Origin: Engraulis encrasicolus
Taxonomy: Eukaryota; Chordata; Actinopteri; Clupeiformes; Engraulidae
Direction of reading: 5' to 3'
NCBI RefSeq assembly: GCF_034702125.1
Contig: NC_085865.1
Location: 37,687,460-37,751,459, forward strand
Length of the DNA stretch: 64,000 nt
The notes under the pieces are model-generated. The model did no database searches. It was not told where the DNA came from and was given only the letters and a program-made list of their open reading frames with translations. A program made the position numbers and the translations under genes. This document shows, piece by piece, positions 35,060-45,033 of the stretch (positions within the stretch are counted from its first letter, which is position 1; the number at the start of each line of letters is the position of its first letter).

Positions 35060-35310
35060 CGAGAACAGAGAGAAGAGAGGGGGCCACTCGCCGGAGGGGA
35101 TGTTTGAACTCTTCTTTACATTTCTCCCCGTGTGCGTTGTGTTGTGTGTTTGCTCGGGGTATACAAATGAGGCTGCCTGGCGATGCTGCTTATTGTCTGT
35201 GTGACGCGGTGATAATAGAAGCTGCTTCTCATTTTGACCCCGATTGTGCAGCTGATGCAAATATGAAACGACCCGGAGAGATAAATACAGGAGGGGGGTT
35301 GAGCTGATTG
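34865..35310. promoter_or_regulatory. Candidate conserved non-coding element
   Basis: Two repeat-free segments (34865-35000 and 35100-35310) flank a GA run at 35003-35054. They contain AAATGTAAATTACC, CATGACTAATCACAAT and an exact POU octamer ATGCAAAT at 35255-35262. Word composition is like deeply conserved enhancers. This is inference without alignment. Confidence 0.35.
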
Positions 35311-35604
35311 ATTGATTGTACTAAGCTGTTTTGAGAAACGTCAAAAATGCCATGTCTCTTGGCTATTGCGCACTTAGCAGTTTTAAAGTTTATCCAAAGC
35401 CCACTGGAAATCAAGGTGTCGTGATAATTATCGCAAAACTATGATTGTGTGTGTGTGTGTGTGTGCGTGTGTGTGTGATTGTGCATATAGTATGTGTGTC
35501 AGTGGGTGCCTGTGTGTATCTGTGAAATATTGTAAACCTACCACCTATACTCATACACACGCACACACACACACTCTGTCTGTCTGTTCTGTCTGTCTCT
35601 CTCT

Positions 35605-35606
35605 CT

Positions 35607-35700
<94 letters not shown>
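35605..35700. repeat. (CA)n tract before the long-isoform exon
   Basis: About 46 CA units ending 38 nt before the acceptor at 35739. CA repeats are recognised by hnRNP L in vertebrate pre-mRNA. Confidence 0.97.
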
Positions 35701-35701
<1 letters not shown>

Positions 35702-35738
35702 CAATCTTGGTCCGACGTCAGTGTTCTCTGTCACACAG

Positions 35739-35915
35739 ATATGCCTGAAGGGAACGCCTTGGAGGACGAGCCACACAGAGTCGTGGCGCCATGGCGGACG
35801 AACTCGCTCCCCGCTCCGCCCTCCCTCCACCACGGACGCTACCTCAAGAGCAGTGCCCAGAACCCCCCAGAGGAGGAGGAGGACCGGGGCCTGCAGAGCC
35901 TGGGACTCGCCAGAG
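35739..35915 (+). CDS. dnajb6: DNAJB6 long-isoform exon
   Basis: Exon of 177 nt, phase 1 to phase 1, with acceptor TCTGTCACACAG and donor GTGGGC. It reads MPEGNALEDEPHRVVAPWRT, then NSLPAPPSLHHGRYLKSSAQ and NPPEEEEDRGLQSLGLAR after the split Asp codon. It parallels the human long-isoform segment [20 protein letters not shown], with the shared features NAL/DAL, an Arg- and Pro-rich middle, (S/P)EEE(E/G)E followed by DR, and a Gly/Leu end. Sequence conservation is modest, but position, phase and length agree. Mammalian long DNAJB6 is nuclear. The alternative frame at 35791-36024 is a shadow. Confidence 0.85.
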
Positions 35916-36054
35916 GTGGGCCCCCCGACATGACCTTCACTCGGCAGGGGAGCAGATCAGGGTTGCAGGGGGTGGGTGGTGGAACGTTGGGGTGACTTGT
36001 AAGGGCAAACAAGGCCTCTGGTGAAAGCTCCATGCTGTGTGGCAAGCTAATTCT

Positions 36055-36650
36055 GTATTGTATCGTACCACCACCTACTTTGTATGTATCATCTTGTCAC
36101 CAATTGATGGTAGCATTGGGCCCACTAAACGTGGCGACAATAATCTGACTTGAGCTATTCGTTTCACTACAATAGGGCGACCAGACGTCCATATTTCCCA
36201 GGACATGTCCTGATATCATGACCTGTCCGGGGCTTCCTGGGATATTTTCATGAAATGATGGAAATGTCTGGGTTTTGATGTCTCTGAAACATTACGTAAA
36301 ATCCCTTTAGGTAACATATAGTAACACTTGGCTTTACTGGGGCTCGCATTTAAAATACATTTGAATGTCATCAACATTTTTTAAAGGCCAGGGAACACAA
36401 ATTCAACGCTTTCATTTTCCGTAGTTCTAGCCTGTTGTGTTTCTCACTTGCTCGAATGTATATACTACGCACCTGATAAGCAAAAATGCAAGAATTTTAG
36501 TATGTAAACACAAACTATAGCCGCATGCGCGCACTTGGAGCGCATCCATGAGGATGTGTCCCGTCTCTATTTATCAAGGAACTAGTTGACAGAAAAACAT
36601 TCAAGCACTTCTGTGTCGGAATGCACATTTCATCATCGGTGAGTTAGAGA
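36055..36650 (+). repeat. Dispersed local repeat A, copy 1
   Basis: Contains CCAGGACATGTCCTGAT, TTTCATGAAATGATGG, CATTTTCCGTAGTTCTAGCC, GCACCTGATAAGCAA and GCATCCATGAGGATGTGTCC in that order. The same words occur at 44416-45365 in the same order and inverted at 42330-42775. No terminal repeats or coding were defined. This copy keeps the uninterrupted site where copy 3 has an insertion. Confidence 0.85.
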
Positions 36651-36984
36651 ATGGTGGTTGGGGCTTTAGCCATTTACGGGCAAAGGCCTTTTTACATGCA
36701 GCTAAGAGGATTGGTATTAGTTTTGCATCCCTAGGATGCAGATCTAGATCATTTGTGAACAAATAATACAAACATAAAGAAAGTCAAATGTGAAAGGAAT
36801 ACTAATTGTAAATCTTAAGACATTGTCTTAGTAATACTTTCAGATTTATAAGCAATATACAAGCATTTATAAGCTTGATCACCCTGGCTGGGCCTCCTGT
36901 GCGAGGGTGTCTGTTGTGAGACCCGAAACACCCAGCAAACCCAGGTGTCAACACTGATTATGTGTCTTAATTTGCACAAAAGTG

Positions 36985-37520
36985 TATGTTAGAACCAACC
37001 ATGTTTAAAGGACAGATTGATAAAGGGATTCGGCCTGTCCAGAAGGTATTTGGTTAGTACTTCGTCCAACACAATTGCCTGGAGTGGGATACACATAGCT
37101 AATTGTAGGTCCTTCCACCTAGCAGAGTATCCAGGGTTGCACCAGCATATGATGGGGCATAGCTGAGCAGCGCAATAGTATTCCAGTAGGCAAGGGAGCC
37201 CCATGTTCTTTCTGGAGCTGTAAAGTTTTATATTTAATCCTTGGCCTTTGACCATTCCAAATATACCTATATATTTGCTTATCCCACTCCGAAAAATGTT
37301 GTTTTGCAACCTCCAAAGGTAAAGTTTGATAGAGGTAGGCCTACAATAACCTTGGCAGGATATTCATTTTAACAGAGTCAACCCTTGAGCCAAAGGTTAA
37401 AAAAGGAATAACCTGCCATGTCCTCTTTATTTTGGAGGTCAGTGGCTGATAGTTTAGCCTGACCAATGTGTCCAAGTTCTTAGGCAGATGTACTCCTAGG
37501 TATTTTATTGAGTCATTTTC
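36985..37520 (-). mobile_element. L1-type LINE ORF2 remnant
   Basis: On the - strand, broken frames read FSEWDKQIYRYIWNGQRPRI then KYKTLQLQKE, followed after a frameshift by AAQLCPIICWCN, ARWKDLQL and a distal NPFINLSFKHGWF. This is the segment after the reverse transcriptase domain of L1/Tx1-type ORF2 proteins (typically F.WNGKRPRIK..TL). It is at least two frameshifts from coding and is truncated at both ends. It lies directly downstream of the Ly6 gene. Confidence 0.8.
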
Positions 37521-37785
37521 TTCACTTTTATATTTGTCTAATGTCTATGGGAAGTTTATAATTAAAGGTAAGGATTTGTATTTTTTGACCGCTGGTTCTT
37601 TCAAATGAAACTAAATCAAATGAATCATTTTTTTGATAGTACCATGTCCCAACTAGTTGACTCAAGGTGCATTCATACACACAAATACACAAGCCTTCAG
37701 CTGCTGAGGCTACCATAAATGTAACAATTGACACAGACAAACACCATTGTTTCAGTTTTTACATCTCATTTACGTAACAGGCAAC

Positions 37786-37791
37786 TTTATT
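37786..37791 (-). promoter_or_regulatory. Candidate polyadenylation signal of the Ly6 gene
   Basis: TTTATT on the + strand gives AATAAA on the - strand, about 320 nt past the Ly6 stop codon. Confidence 0.6.
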
Positions 37792-38111
37792 GAAAATCCA
37801 CATGTAAATAAAGACATAATCAGAAGCACACCATATAGTATGGGGACCGGAGAGTACACAAGCCAAACCAGTTTAGTGAAGATGAGCAAGGTTAGTTTTT
37901 TTTAATGTGGCAGGAATTGAAAGTCAGTGCCCCACTCTCTGGTTGAGGTGTGAGGCATAACAAAATCATTTTTTTTTTAATCAAACAACAAATGGATGAA
38001 AAGTTTTACTCCAAAAGGATTAAATGCCGGCAATATTACCACACTTCCACATTCAAACAAAGAAAATAAACCTCTCTGATCCTGCAAGGAGCTGATGGAG
38101 TAGGTGTTAGC

Positions 38112-38290
38112 TTAGGACAGCACAAAGATGGAGGCCAGGGGCACCAGCAGGAGCAGGAGGTTCTTCCCAATCGCCTCAGCGCCGTTACACAGATCCCCCT
38201 CACAGCAGTAGGACTTCATATCAGGTATATCAACAGCACACGCAGCTTTCAGGCCACAAGACTTAGCCACAATACCTGTCGGCTCATGCA
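38112..38290 (-). CDS. CD59-like Ly6 protein, exon 3 (C-terminal half and GPI tail)
   Basis: The last exon is entered in phase 1 after GTGCTCTCAG and ends at TAA (38114-38112). It reads HEPTGIVAKSCGLKAACAVD followed by IPDMKSYCCEGDLCNGAEAI, GKN and the hydrophobic tail LLLLLVPLASIFVLS. It carries five cysteines and the C-terminal CC....LCN signature that closes the three-finger fold. A small-residue stretch (NGA) before a hydrophobic end is the usual GPI attachment signal. The mature protein would be displayed on the outer face of the plasma membrane. CD59 members of this fold block the terminal complement complex. Whether this one does is not shown by the sequence. Confidence 0.9.
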
Positions 38291-38408
38291 CTGAGAGCAC
38301 AAAGAGATGCACCAATGCAAGGCTGTAGTGAATTCGGTGGTATCAGGAAAACACACAGTTAAACATTGGGTTGTCAAAATTAGAACTCCAAATAGAGTGT
38401 TTATAACA

Positions 38409-38463
38409 GTGTGGAGAGTCTAATCACACCAACAGGCTGTTGGTGTGATTTGACTCTCCACAC
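38409..38463. repeat. Near-perfect hairpin in Ly6 intron 2
   Basis: Arms of 27 bp (38409-38435 and 38437-38463) differ at one position and are separated by one base. The word GTGTGGAGAGTC is mirrored by GACTCTCCACAC. Surrounding text (38380-38690) repeats GAGTCAAAT and CAACTCT words shared with 39090-39615, so it is probably part of a MITE. Confidence 0.85.
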
Positions 38464-38728
38464 AGGGGAGTCAATAGTCAGGGTAAAATTCTGCAGATAG
38501 CCAGTGTAATTGCAAGTCTACAGCAAGATGATATCTATTCACGCGAGTAAATTTGACTCTGACAATGTTATACTGACCATAGATTAATTTCAACTCTTTA
38601 AGAGTTATACCGTCACCACACATTTTACAGTGCAGCGACAACACTGACAAGATGACATCACTGCCATGATGGACCACTCATGTGTACACATTAAATGAAT
38701 ATTCCTTTTTATAGTTCTGCTAACTCAC

Positions 38729-38815
38729 CTGTTTTCAGACAGGAATCATAAGCCGCAGAACAATTGGTCACTTCAGGAGTAGGACACGGTGTGCAGGAAT
38801 AACACTGCAGGGCAT
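38729..38815 (-). CDS. CD59-like Ly6 protein, exon 2 (first fingers)
   Basis: Exon of 87 nt, phase 1 to phase 1, with acceptor CTGTTTCAG and donor GTGAGT. It reads ALQCYSCTPCPTPEVTNCSA then AYDSCLKT after the split Asp codon. LQCYSC is the classic start of a mature Ly6/uPAR domain. The five cysteines (CxxCxxC, NCS, SCL) combine with five in exon 3 to give the standard ten. NCS is also a potential N-glycosylation site. Spacing resembles CD59 (LQCYNC...NCSSDFDACL). Confidence 0.92.
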
Positions 38816-39043
38816 CTGAAACAGAATACATCATTCAGATAGGAAGCAGAGAGGTGATTCTTCTGGTCCTACACAACAAGACACACACACACATTTTAAA
38901 AATATCAAACAGGTCCTGTGAAGCGCAACAACAACAATAATGACAAATTCTCATCATTATTTGATAGGCCTGCATTATGTACATTTAGGGAAAATGTTTA
39001 ATACAAAACAACTTCAGTAACCAATACGACAAGGTATTCATTA

Positions 39044-39715
39044 CGGTCTCTGGAGTAATGTTAGGTTAAGTGCTTTATCCTCATCCATACATAGTAAAAA
39101 TGGTGTAAAAATTCCAGTAAACTTAGAAAACTGGAGTAATTACAACACTGGGGAGAGTCAAATTATTCTAACACTGGTGTCAAAAGTCAGGTAAAATGTT
39201 GCTGATGGTCAGCGTAATTTCAACTCTAAAGCAAGACAATTACCCACCCACCCACTCTGCTCAAGGTTCACCAAGGTTCAATACTATCTTCACATTTCAG
39301 TGCTGATATTTACAAAATACTGACTAGATACTATAAAAATAAGTAGCCTAGAAATCTAGACGCCCCTAGTGGCCGCAAAATGAATTTGCTCCCGGCACAG
39401 CTTTGCTGTAGGGGTTTTTGGCGCGGCCAGGCTAATAAAAATAGGCCTACTATAGGCATACTATACTGTATAAAATACTATACTTCACTTTGAAAATGTT
39501 GCACGAACCAAAGAGTAAATTTAACACTATTTTTGAGTGGGACCAAAAGTTATCTGAAATTTAGTTAATTTCAAGTCTTTAATAGTTAAAATAACACTTG
39601 TATTTTTACTGTGTACCTGTAGATAAGGGGGGAACCACCCTCATTCTTCCTATACTTGTAGGATTCAAAGCTGTAACCCTCTGATCAAAAGACCAACTCC
39701 CTAACCATTAAGATC
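39044..39715 (-). mobile_element. SINE split by a MITE
   Basis: A SINE of the same type as 10075-10216 (- strand; TCTCTGGAGTAATG tail at 39048, GATTCAAAGCTGTAACCCTC B-box end at 39661) is interrupted at about 39090-39612. The inserted sequence has ends AGTAAAAATGGTGT and AACACTTGTATTTTTACT that are roughly inverted. It lies in Ly6 intron 1. Another short repeat (39341-39434, TAGCCTAGAAATCTAG to GGCCAGGCTA) is nested inside. Confidence 0.6.
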
Positions 39716-40569
39716 ATGAATGATATACAGGGCAACTTTTTGAGCAACATTGCTGGTCAAGGAGCTGATCGGCTGCTAATTTTGAGCTAAAATAGTTGAG
39801 AAAATGTGCCCACTGGGGTTCCAGATTCTTCTGGTAAAAGTGTTATAGTGATAAGCTGGCCAAATAAAATTTTCTAGTATTGTTACCCCAAAGCTTTTAA
39901 AGTTGGCAACTTGGGATGTCAACAATTAATCGACTAATCGACTTAAATCGATTAATGCGTTAATCGTTTTTAGAAAAAAATATCGCAATTAATCACCAAT
40001 TTGACTGACGAGAGACGCAGGTGAAATGGGCATGTGAAAAGTGTGCGTGAATTTTGGGAACATTTTAATCACCTTTGGATTAAAGAATATAAATAGAATT
40101 AAAATGTAGCATTTTATCTGAATTTTTAGTTCATATTTTATTGTTTTTTATTTTGTTTTTAAATATTGAGATTACTAGGGAGAATGCTGCTTATCAATTA
40201 ATCGTAAGTTGATCAATAAGGTCAATCAACTAACAATTAATTAATTAATCAATAATTTGCATCCCTATTGTCAACTGTATCATCACCATTAAAAGGCTTC
40301 TTTAATTGTGTATGTGGCCTGGCACGTAAACATTTGCAATTTTTCAGTCACACAAATGATAATAACTACTACAATGGTGCTAGGTCATCCTAATCATTGT
40401 CGAGAACAAACCTGTTCTAAATTAGCCAGAAAATGCATCCACGCTGTTTTAAGTCAGACAGGTAGTTGAACATCAAATTACCAACCATAGAAGCATAAAA
40501 TCCTTTGCATCCGGTTACAAAGAGGTGGAGAGCACAAATTAAATGTATTTGAATTACTGTCATTATTAC

Positions 40570-40630
40570 CTGCAGTGGCCAGCATGCTGGCTAGAAGGAG
40601 TATGAGGAGTGGTGCCATCTTCACAGACAT
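40570..40630 (-). CDS. CD59-like Ly6 protein, exon 1 (signal peptide)
   Basis: Starts at ATG 40630 and reads MSVKMAPLLILLLASMLATA, then one base before donor GTAATA (phase 1). It is a typical 20-residue secretory signal with a Leu-rich core and an Ala-x-Ala end. Splicing to 38815 gives ...ATA-D-ALQCYSC. The whole product is 108 residues, normal for the family. An inner Met at codon 5 could also start. An upstream ATG eight bases earlier in another frame is followed by a stop after four codons. Confidence 0.88.
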
Positions 40631-40795
40631 CTCATCGAGGACTTGACTTGACTTGACTTGATCGGGGATCAGATACTAGTGTTGGATTTCGGTGTATTAC
40701 ACCTGCTTATGTGTTGAACAACCAGAAGAGGGATGTGCCATTGACCGGTACCTAGACATGCACACTAGATACTGCATTGACCACTCCCTTTTAGT

Positions 40796-40996
40796 GGGGT
40801 GACTATATTTCAGCATGTGAACACTATCACACCTTACTGTGATGTGCAGGGGAATAACCTATGGGCCTATTCATTTTATGGACCTTTGTCTAATTAATGT
40901 TACTTTACATACAGTGATGGACAACCTTGATTCATAAGGTTACAGTCCAGTGCCACATATTCCAAGTTTTTTCTCTCCCAATCATAGATTGTAGAA
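40796..40996 (+). repeat. Dispersed local repeat D, copy 1
   Basis: Contains TTCAGCATGTGAACACTATC, CACAGTGATGGACAACC-like words and CAGTCCAGTGCCACATATTCC. Inverted copies lie at 45590-45787 and, more diverged, 45845-45995. It sits about 170 bp upstream of the Ly6 start codon. Confidence 0.8.
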
Positions 40997-41002
40997 TAGT
41001 CA

Positions 41003-41732
41003 AGTCAAGTCAAGTCAAAGTTTATTTGTAATGCACTTTTAATACAACAAAAGCAGCTGACCAAAGTGCTAACAGAAGGGCCTAAGTAAAAAAAGACTTG
41101 AAACAACATAAAGCAACAATTGACAAAAGACGTGGAGACATCCATAAAACACACAAAAAACACAGGCATTAGTGGATACGATAAGACTGAAAAATATACT
41201 GAAGTCAGTATCAATAAGAACAAATAGACCTATATAAATGAATGAAAATCACACAAGAGTGTCAATAAATAAGAGGGTTAAAAAAAGAAGGTGGGTTAAA
41301 ACAATAAATAAATAAACAAATCAGTAAGTCAATAGGGCCCAGATGAGATTTAAAAGACAAGAATATATCAAGGGGAAATAAAAACTTGGGCACAAAAATG
41401 GGTCTTAAGCTCTACTTTAAAAACAGCTAAGGAGGGCGCTAGGCGGATGTGAATAGGGAGCTCGTTCAACAGTTTTGGGCCAACAACTGCAAAGGCTCGG
41501 TCCCCTCTACTTTTAAGTCTGGAAAATAGCTAATTTGGTCGGCTGACCTGTTGGCCCTGGAGTGGCTCTGTAAAGTTAAAAGATCAGCTAGGTAGGGGGG
41601 TGCCAGACCGTGTAGGGCTTTAAAAACAAATAAAAGAATCTTAAAATGTATCCTGTATCGTACGGGGAGCCAGTGGAGGGCAGCGAGTACAGGTGTAATA
41701 TGTTCACGCCTCCGTGTCTTGGTCAGAAGACG
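41003..41732 (-). mobile_element. L2-like LINE 3' end (ORF2 C-terminus plus tail)
   Basis: On the - strand it reads HITPVLAALHWLPVRYRIHF then KILLFVFKALHGLAPPYLAD. After a one-base frameshift near 41510 it continues AFAVVGPKLLNELPIHIRLA then PSLAVFKVELKTHF. This is the usual end of L2/CR1-group ORF2 proteins. The 3' tail runs to a CTTTGACTTGACTTGACTTG repeat at 41003-41020. It is dead because of the frameshift and 5' truncation. Confidence 0.85.
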
Positions 41733-41875
41733 TGTCCCACGAGTCCGGCCAGGGTCATTTCCCGACCCTGCCCCATCTCTCTCTCCCAACCATTTCCTGT
41801 CCACTCTCATACTGTCCTGTAATAATGAAGGCCAAACGGCCCCAAAAAATCCTTTTAAAAAACATGCAGTAATGG
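41733..41875 (+). mobile_element. tRNA-derived SINE, 5' truncated
   Basis: Begins within the B box (CGAGTCCGGCC) and continues AGGGTCATTTCCCGACCCTG and CCCATCTCTCTC, the same body as the complete copy at 47101-47280. It ends AATGAAGGCCAAACGGCCCC plus an A-rich tail. It abuts the LINE remnant. Confidence 0.8.
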
Positions 41876-42329
41876 AACGATATAGTTGACCATTCACAGC
41901 AATAAACCCCATTGGAATTACTTAGAACTAGATTAGAATGAGGCTATATTTACATGAATTCATTACACTTCTTTTGCCATATTAATCATTTATACTCACA
42001 TTTGCACTTTTAGGCATGTTTAATGCTAAAATGCATTTTGAATGTTTGCAAATAAGTGTAGGCTAAACAACCTTTTTGGCAGCTTTCATGTCTACAGTAT
42101 ATGTGTACATGTCTATGGGCCATATTGTAGACATTTTGCTGTTTTATCAAACATAATTTCACTTAATACTGAAATAATGTGTTTTTATTTACGTCATTTT
42201 ATGAGTTTTAACATTTGGAAAGTAATATATTAAAGATTTATGAAGGAAAATATCTCTTTTTAAGGAGCTGACTTGCTGAGTCATTGAGTGACACATGCAA
42301 AGGTTTCTGGAGGTTACATGAATTCTATT

Positions 42330-42775
42330 CTGATTGCCTTTCCTCTATGATGAACATTTGCATTTGGACACAGAAGTGCTCGAATGTTTTTCTGTCAATA
42401 TTGGGGAATTTCCCCAGTAACTCACCAATGATGAATATTTACATTTTGACACAGAAGTGCTCAAATGTTTTTCTTTCTGCTAGTTCCTTGATAAAAAGAT
42501 ACAGGACACATCCTCATGGGATGCACTCCAAGTACGCCCATGCCATGCGGTTATATGTTTACGTCACCATACTGTACTAAAATTCTTGCACCCAGGACAG
42601 GTCGTAAAATCAGGACATGTCCTGGGAAATACGGACGTTGGTCATCCTATTGTAGTGGAACGAAAGGCTCAAGTCAGATCGACGACATCTTTAATGGGCT
42701 TAATTCTACCATCAATTGGTGACAGAGATGATGCACACAATGTAGGTGGCGGTATGAAGAAACATAACATTAGGC
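42330..42775 (-). repeat. Dispersed local repeat A, copy 2 (inverted)
   Basis: Carries the words of copy 1 in reverse complement: GGACACATCCTCATGGGATG, GGACAGGTCGTAAAATCAGG and CCATCAATTGGTGACAGAGA. An edge of about 50 bp (42349-42398) is repeated in tandem at 42428-42478. It lies upstream of the Ly6 gene. Confidence 0.85.
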
Positions 42776-42939
42776 TGAACATGGCATGGCAAGTTATTGT
42801 TGTTTGCTACATATTCAAGGACAAGCATAAATGAGTTCCTCCCTTTTCAAAAGAAACAGTTTGAGCCAGGGCTGGACTAGGTGTGACAAATAGCCTAGGC
42901 ATTTTTGACATAGACCAGCTCCTCACACAGTCCACAGGT

Positions 42940-43236
42940 AGAGGTTCACTGGATGGTGGCCAGAGTAGGTATTGCAACTATGCTGCTCATTGAAGCTGTG
43001 CTATCTACTGCCAGATTTGATCTTTTCATGAACAGTTAATAAATATGGAACTAATAATTACTAGTATGACCAAAGTACAGTAAGTTTTGCAGATAATTTT
43101 GTTTTTAGAAATTCAGAATGGCGGACAGTGGAGAATAATGCAATTTTACCAGTACTTAGAATTTGGTGGTGGTGGTACAGGTAAGTACTCGTGAAAAACC
43201 AGCATGAATTCTGGAAATACAGCACTAACAACTCCT
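42940..43236. mobile_element. MITE, second copy of the 18550 family
   Basis: Shares GATGGTGGCCAGA, GCAACTATGCTGCTC, GATCTTTTCATGAA and TATGACCAAAGTACAGTAAG with 18550-18905, with about one difference in five elsewhere. The termini have decayed. Confidence 0.75.
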
Positions 43237-43239
43237 ATA

Positions 43240-43800
43240 TATGAAGGAGAATGAGAGAGACGTCTCTCTATGGGAGGTCCTCATCATATGAGACATCCAC
43301 CGAAGCTATAATCACAGCTGAAGGCGAATAGCTGCAAGGACCCGTAGCTGCTCTCCGAGAGGGTATAAAAGCGCATGCGTCTGGCCATTTTTACACAACC
43401 AATCTTCTGAGCTTATGAACGAGAAGGGAACGGAAGAGAGACGTCTTTCTCATTCTCCTTCAGAGAACCGGGGACTTATACATGTCCTATTGTTCTCTTT
43501 ATCAGTTGAATATCATTCAACAAGGCAAACAGGTAGACAAGACCGTGGAAGGCTTGATAACCACTCTTACCTTATCTACTGACACAGCGATAGTTGGGGA
43601 AGTTGGGGAAGGCTCGTTACAAGTGGACAGTTAAGCTGATACGAATATGAAAGATGGCCAGATGAATGAACGACCCCCGTTTTTATACCCTCTTGGAGAG
43701 CGGCTACTGGTCTATAAAGGTGCTTCGGTGGATGTCTCATACGATGAGGACCTCCCATAGAGAGACGTCGAACGAAATTCGACTGATTAAGAGAACCTAA
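43240..43800. mobile_element. Foldback element with TATA boxes in both arms
   Basis: The left arm has CGTCTCTCTATGGGAGGTCC and GAGACATCCACCGAAGC (43260-43307). The right arm has the inverse GCTTCGGTGGATGTCTCAT and GGACCTCCCATAGAGAGACG (43721-43769). Both arms continue to a TATA-like word: GGGTATAAAAGCGC at 43360 on the + strand and the inverse TTTTTATACCCTC at 43680. No reverse transcriptase or transposase was seen. It could be two opposed LTR fragments or a foldback MITE. Confidence 0.7.
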
Positions 43801-44598
43801 AAGCATTGGCACCTGAGGACTGTCAGCCCACCAGGATAATAATCTATAGGCCTATACCAGATGACCAGTCCAGCCATGGTTTGAGCAATGCTTCATTCAG
43901 TCCCAACAGGTGTGGTGCACAACACATGGCTCCTTGCCAACATACAGTAGAGCTTGAAAGTGACGTCACTTCCCCGATTTCATGGGACCTCAACAGCGTT
44001 TTCAGCCGAAAATCGTAGCATGTAATCCAATCACGGTATTAAAATGATATTTCGATCCCCTTCGAATTGTGCCACGAGCTCCACATATGTTATTTCTGAT
44101 ATTTTTGTTTAATTTTTCGTACGAAACTCCAAACGATTTATAAGGGTGTGTTTCTTCACATTTTTCAAGCAGACAGCCTCAGAACAAAATACTTCTGCAC
44201 GAATAATCTATATCTAGCCTCTTAAACAGCATATTTGTAGCCCAGCGCATATAATGACCGTAATCAGAAGACATTAACTCGCTACCATGTTGTTAGATGG
44301 TCAGCTTAGGTCCCGTGAAATGCGGAACTAAGGGGCGGGACTTTCAAGCTCTGTTACATACAGAGAGATACAAAGAGATACAAGATACAAGAGCTTGTAT
44401 GTAATGTTATATTTTTAGGGTGAACAAATGTTCGTATTTTCCAGGACATGTCCTGATTTTACGACCTGTCCTGGGGTATTTTCATGAAATGGTGGAAATG
44501 TCATGGAACATTAAAATCCCTTTAGGGTAAAACATAACACACTGCTTTACTGGAGCTTGCATTTAAACTAAATTCCAATGTCACCAACATTGTTTTAA

Positions 44599-45033
44599 CC
44601 CATTTTCAGTGTTGCCAGATTGGGCTGTTTCCCGCCCAGTTGGGCTGCTTAGGATGGCCGTGTGCGGGTAAAAATGGCATTTAGCAGAAAAACCAGACCA
44701 ATTTTTGCCATAGAAATCAATAGAATTGGGCGGGATTTTGTGCTTCTTGGCAGGTTTTGAGCATTTTTTGGGCTGGAAATCATCAGACGCATCTGGCAAC
44801 CCTGCCCATTTTAGCCTTAGCCCTTTTTGGGAAAAGGTGCTCTCTCCCTATTAAAACCTAATTAAAGTCTCCGAAGCACATAAAAACATGGAATAAGTTG
44901 CATTTAAAAGCTAGAACCCCCAGTTTGCAATAGAATGTGTTCACTCAGCTCTAACATAGCCACATTGTTTATAAAACAGCTCAAATCTCAAGAACCTGAA
45001 TGCAGCGTATATGTCACTCCAGGACACAATGGG
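44599..45033. mobile_element. TTAA-flanked MITE (piggyBac-like target)
   Basis: Short inverted ends CCCATT and AATGGG are flanked by TTAA at 44595-44598 and 45034-45037. Copy 1 of repeat A has a single TTTTTTAAAG at the equivalent place (about 36393), which is the empty site. TTAA duplication is characteristic of piggyBac-type integration. Confidence 0.85.
44607..44804. mobile_element. hAT-type MITE nested in the TTAA MITE
   Basis: Starts CAGTGTTGCCAGATTGGG and ends GCATCTGGCAACCCTG. CCCATTTT is repeated exactly at 44599-44606 and 44805-44812. It inserted eight bases inside the left end of the TTAA element. Confidence 0.92.

Larger units (their letters stand above)
23601..35738 (+). other. 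dnajb6: Long-isoform intron with possible regulatory DNA
   Basis: No coding exon was found here. The region holds CT, GA, GT and ATCC microsatellites, hAT MITEs and stretches of non-repetitive, moderately GC-balanced DNA listed separately as regulatory candidates. Nothing is recognised in 23600-24340, 25520-25980, 27500-28650 or 33820-34370. Confidence 0.6.

Noticed and set aside
36989..37316. Host gene on the - strand downstream of the Ly6 gene
   Set aside because: The pieces match the L1 ORF2 region after reverse transcriptase and are broken by frameshifts.
41466..41912. 148-codon host protein on the - strand
   Set aside because: It is the end of an L2-like ORF2 fused by chance to read-through of a SINE.
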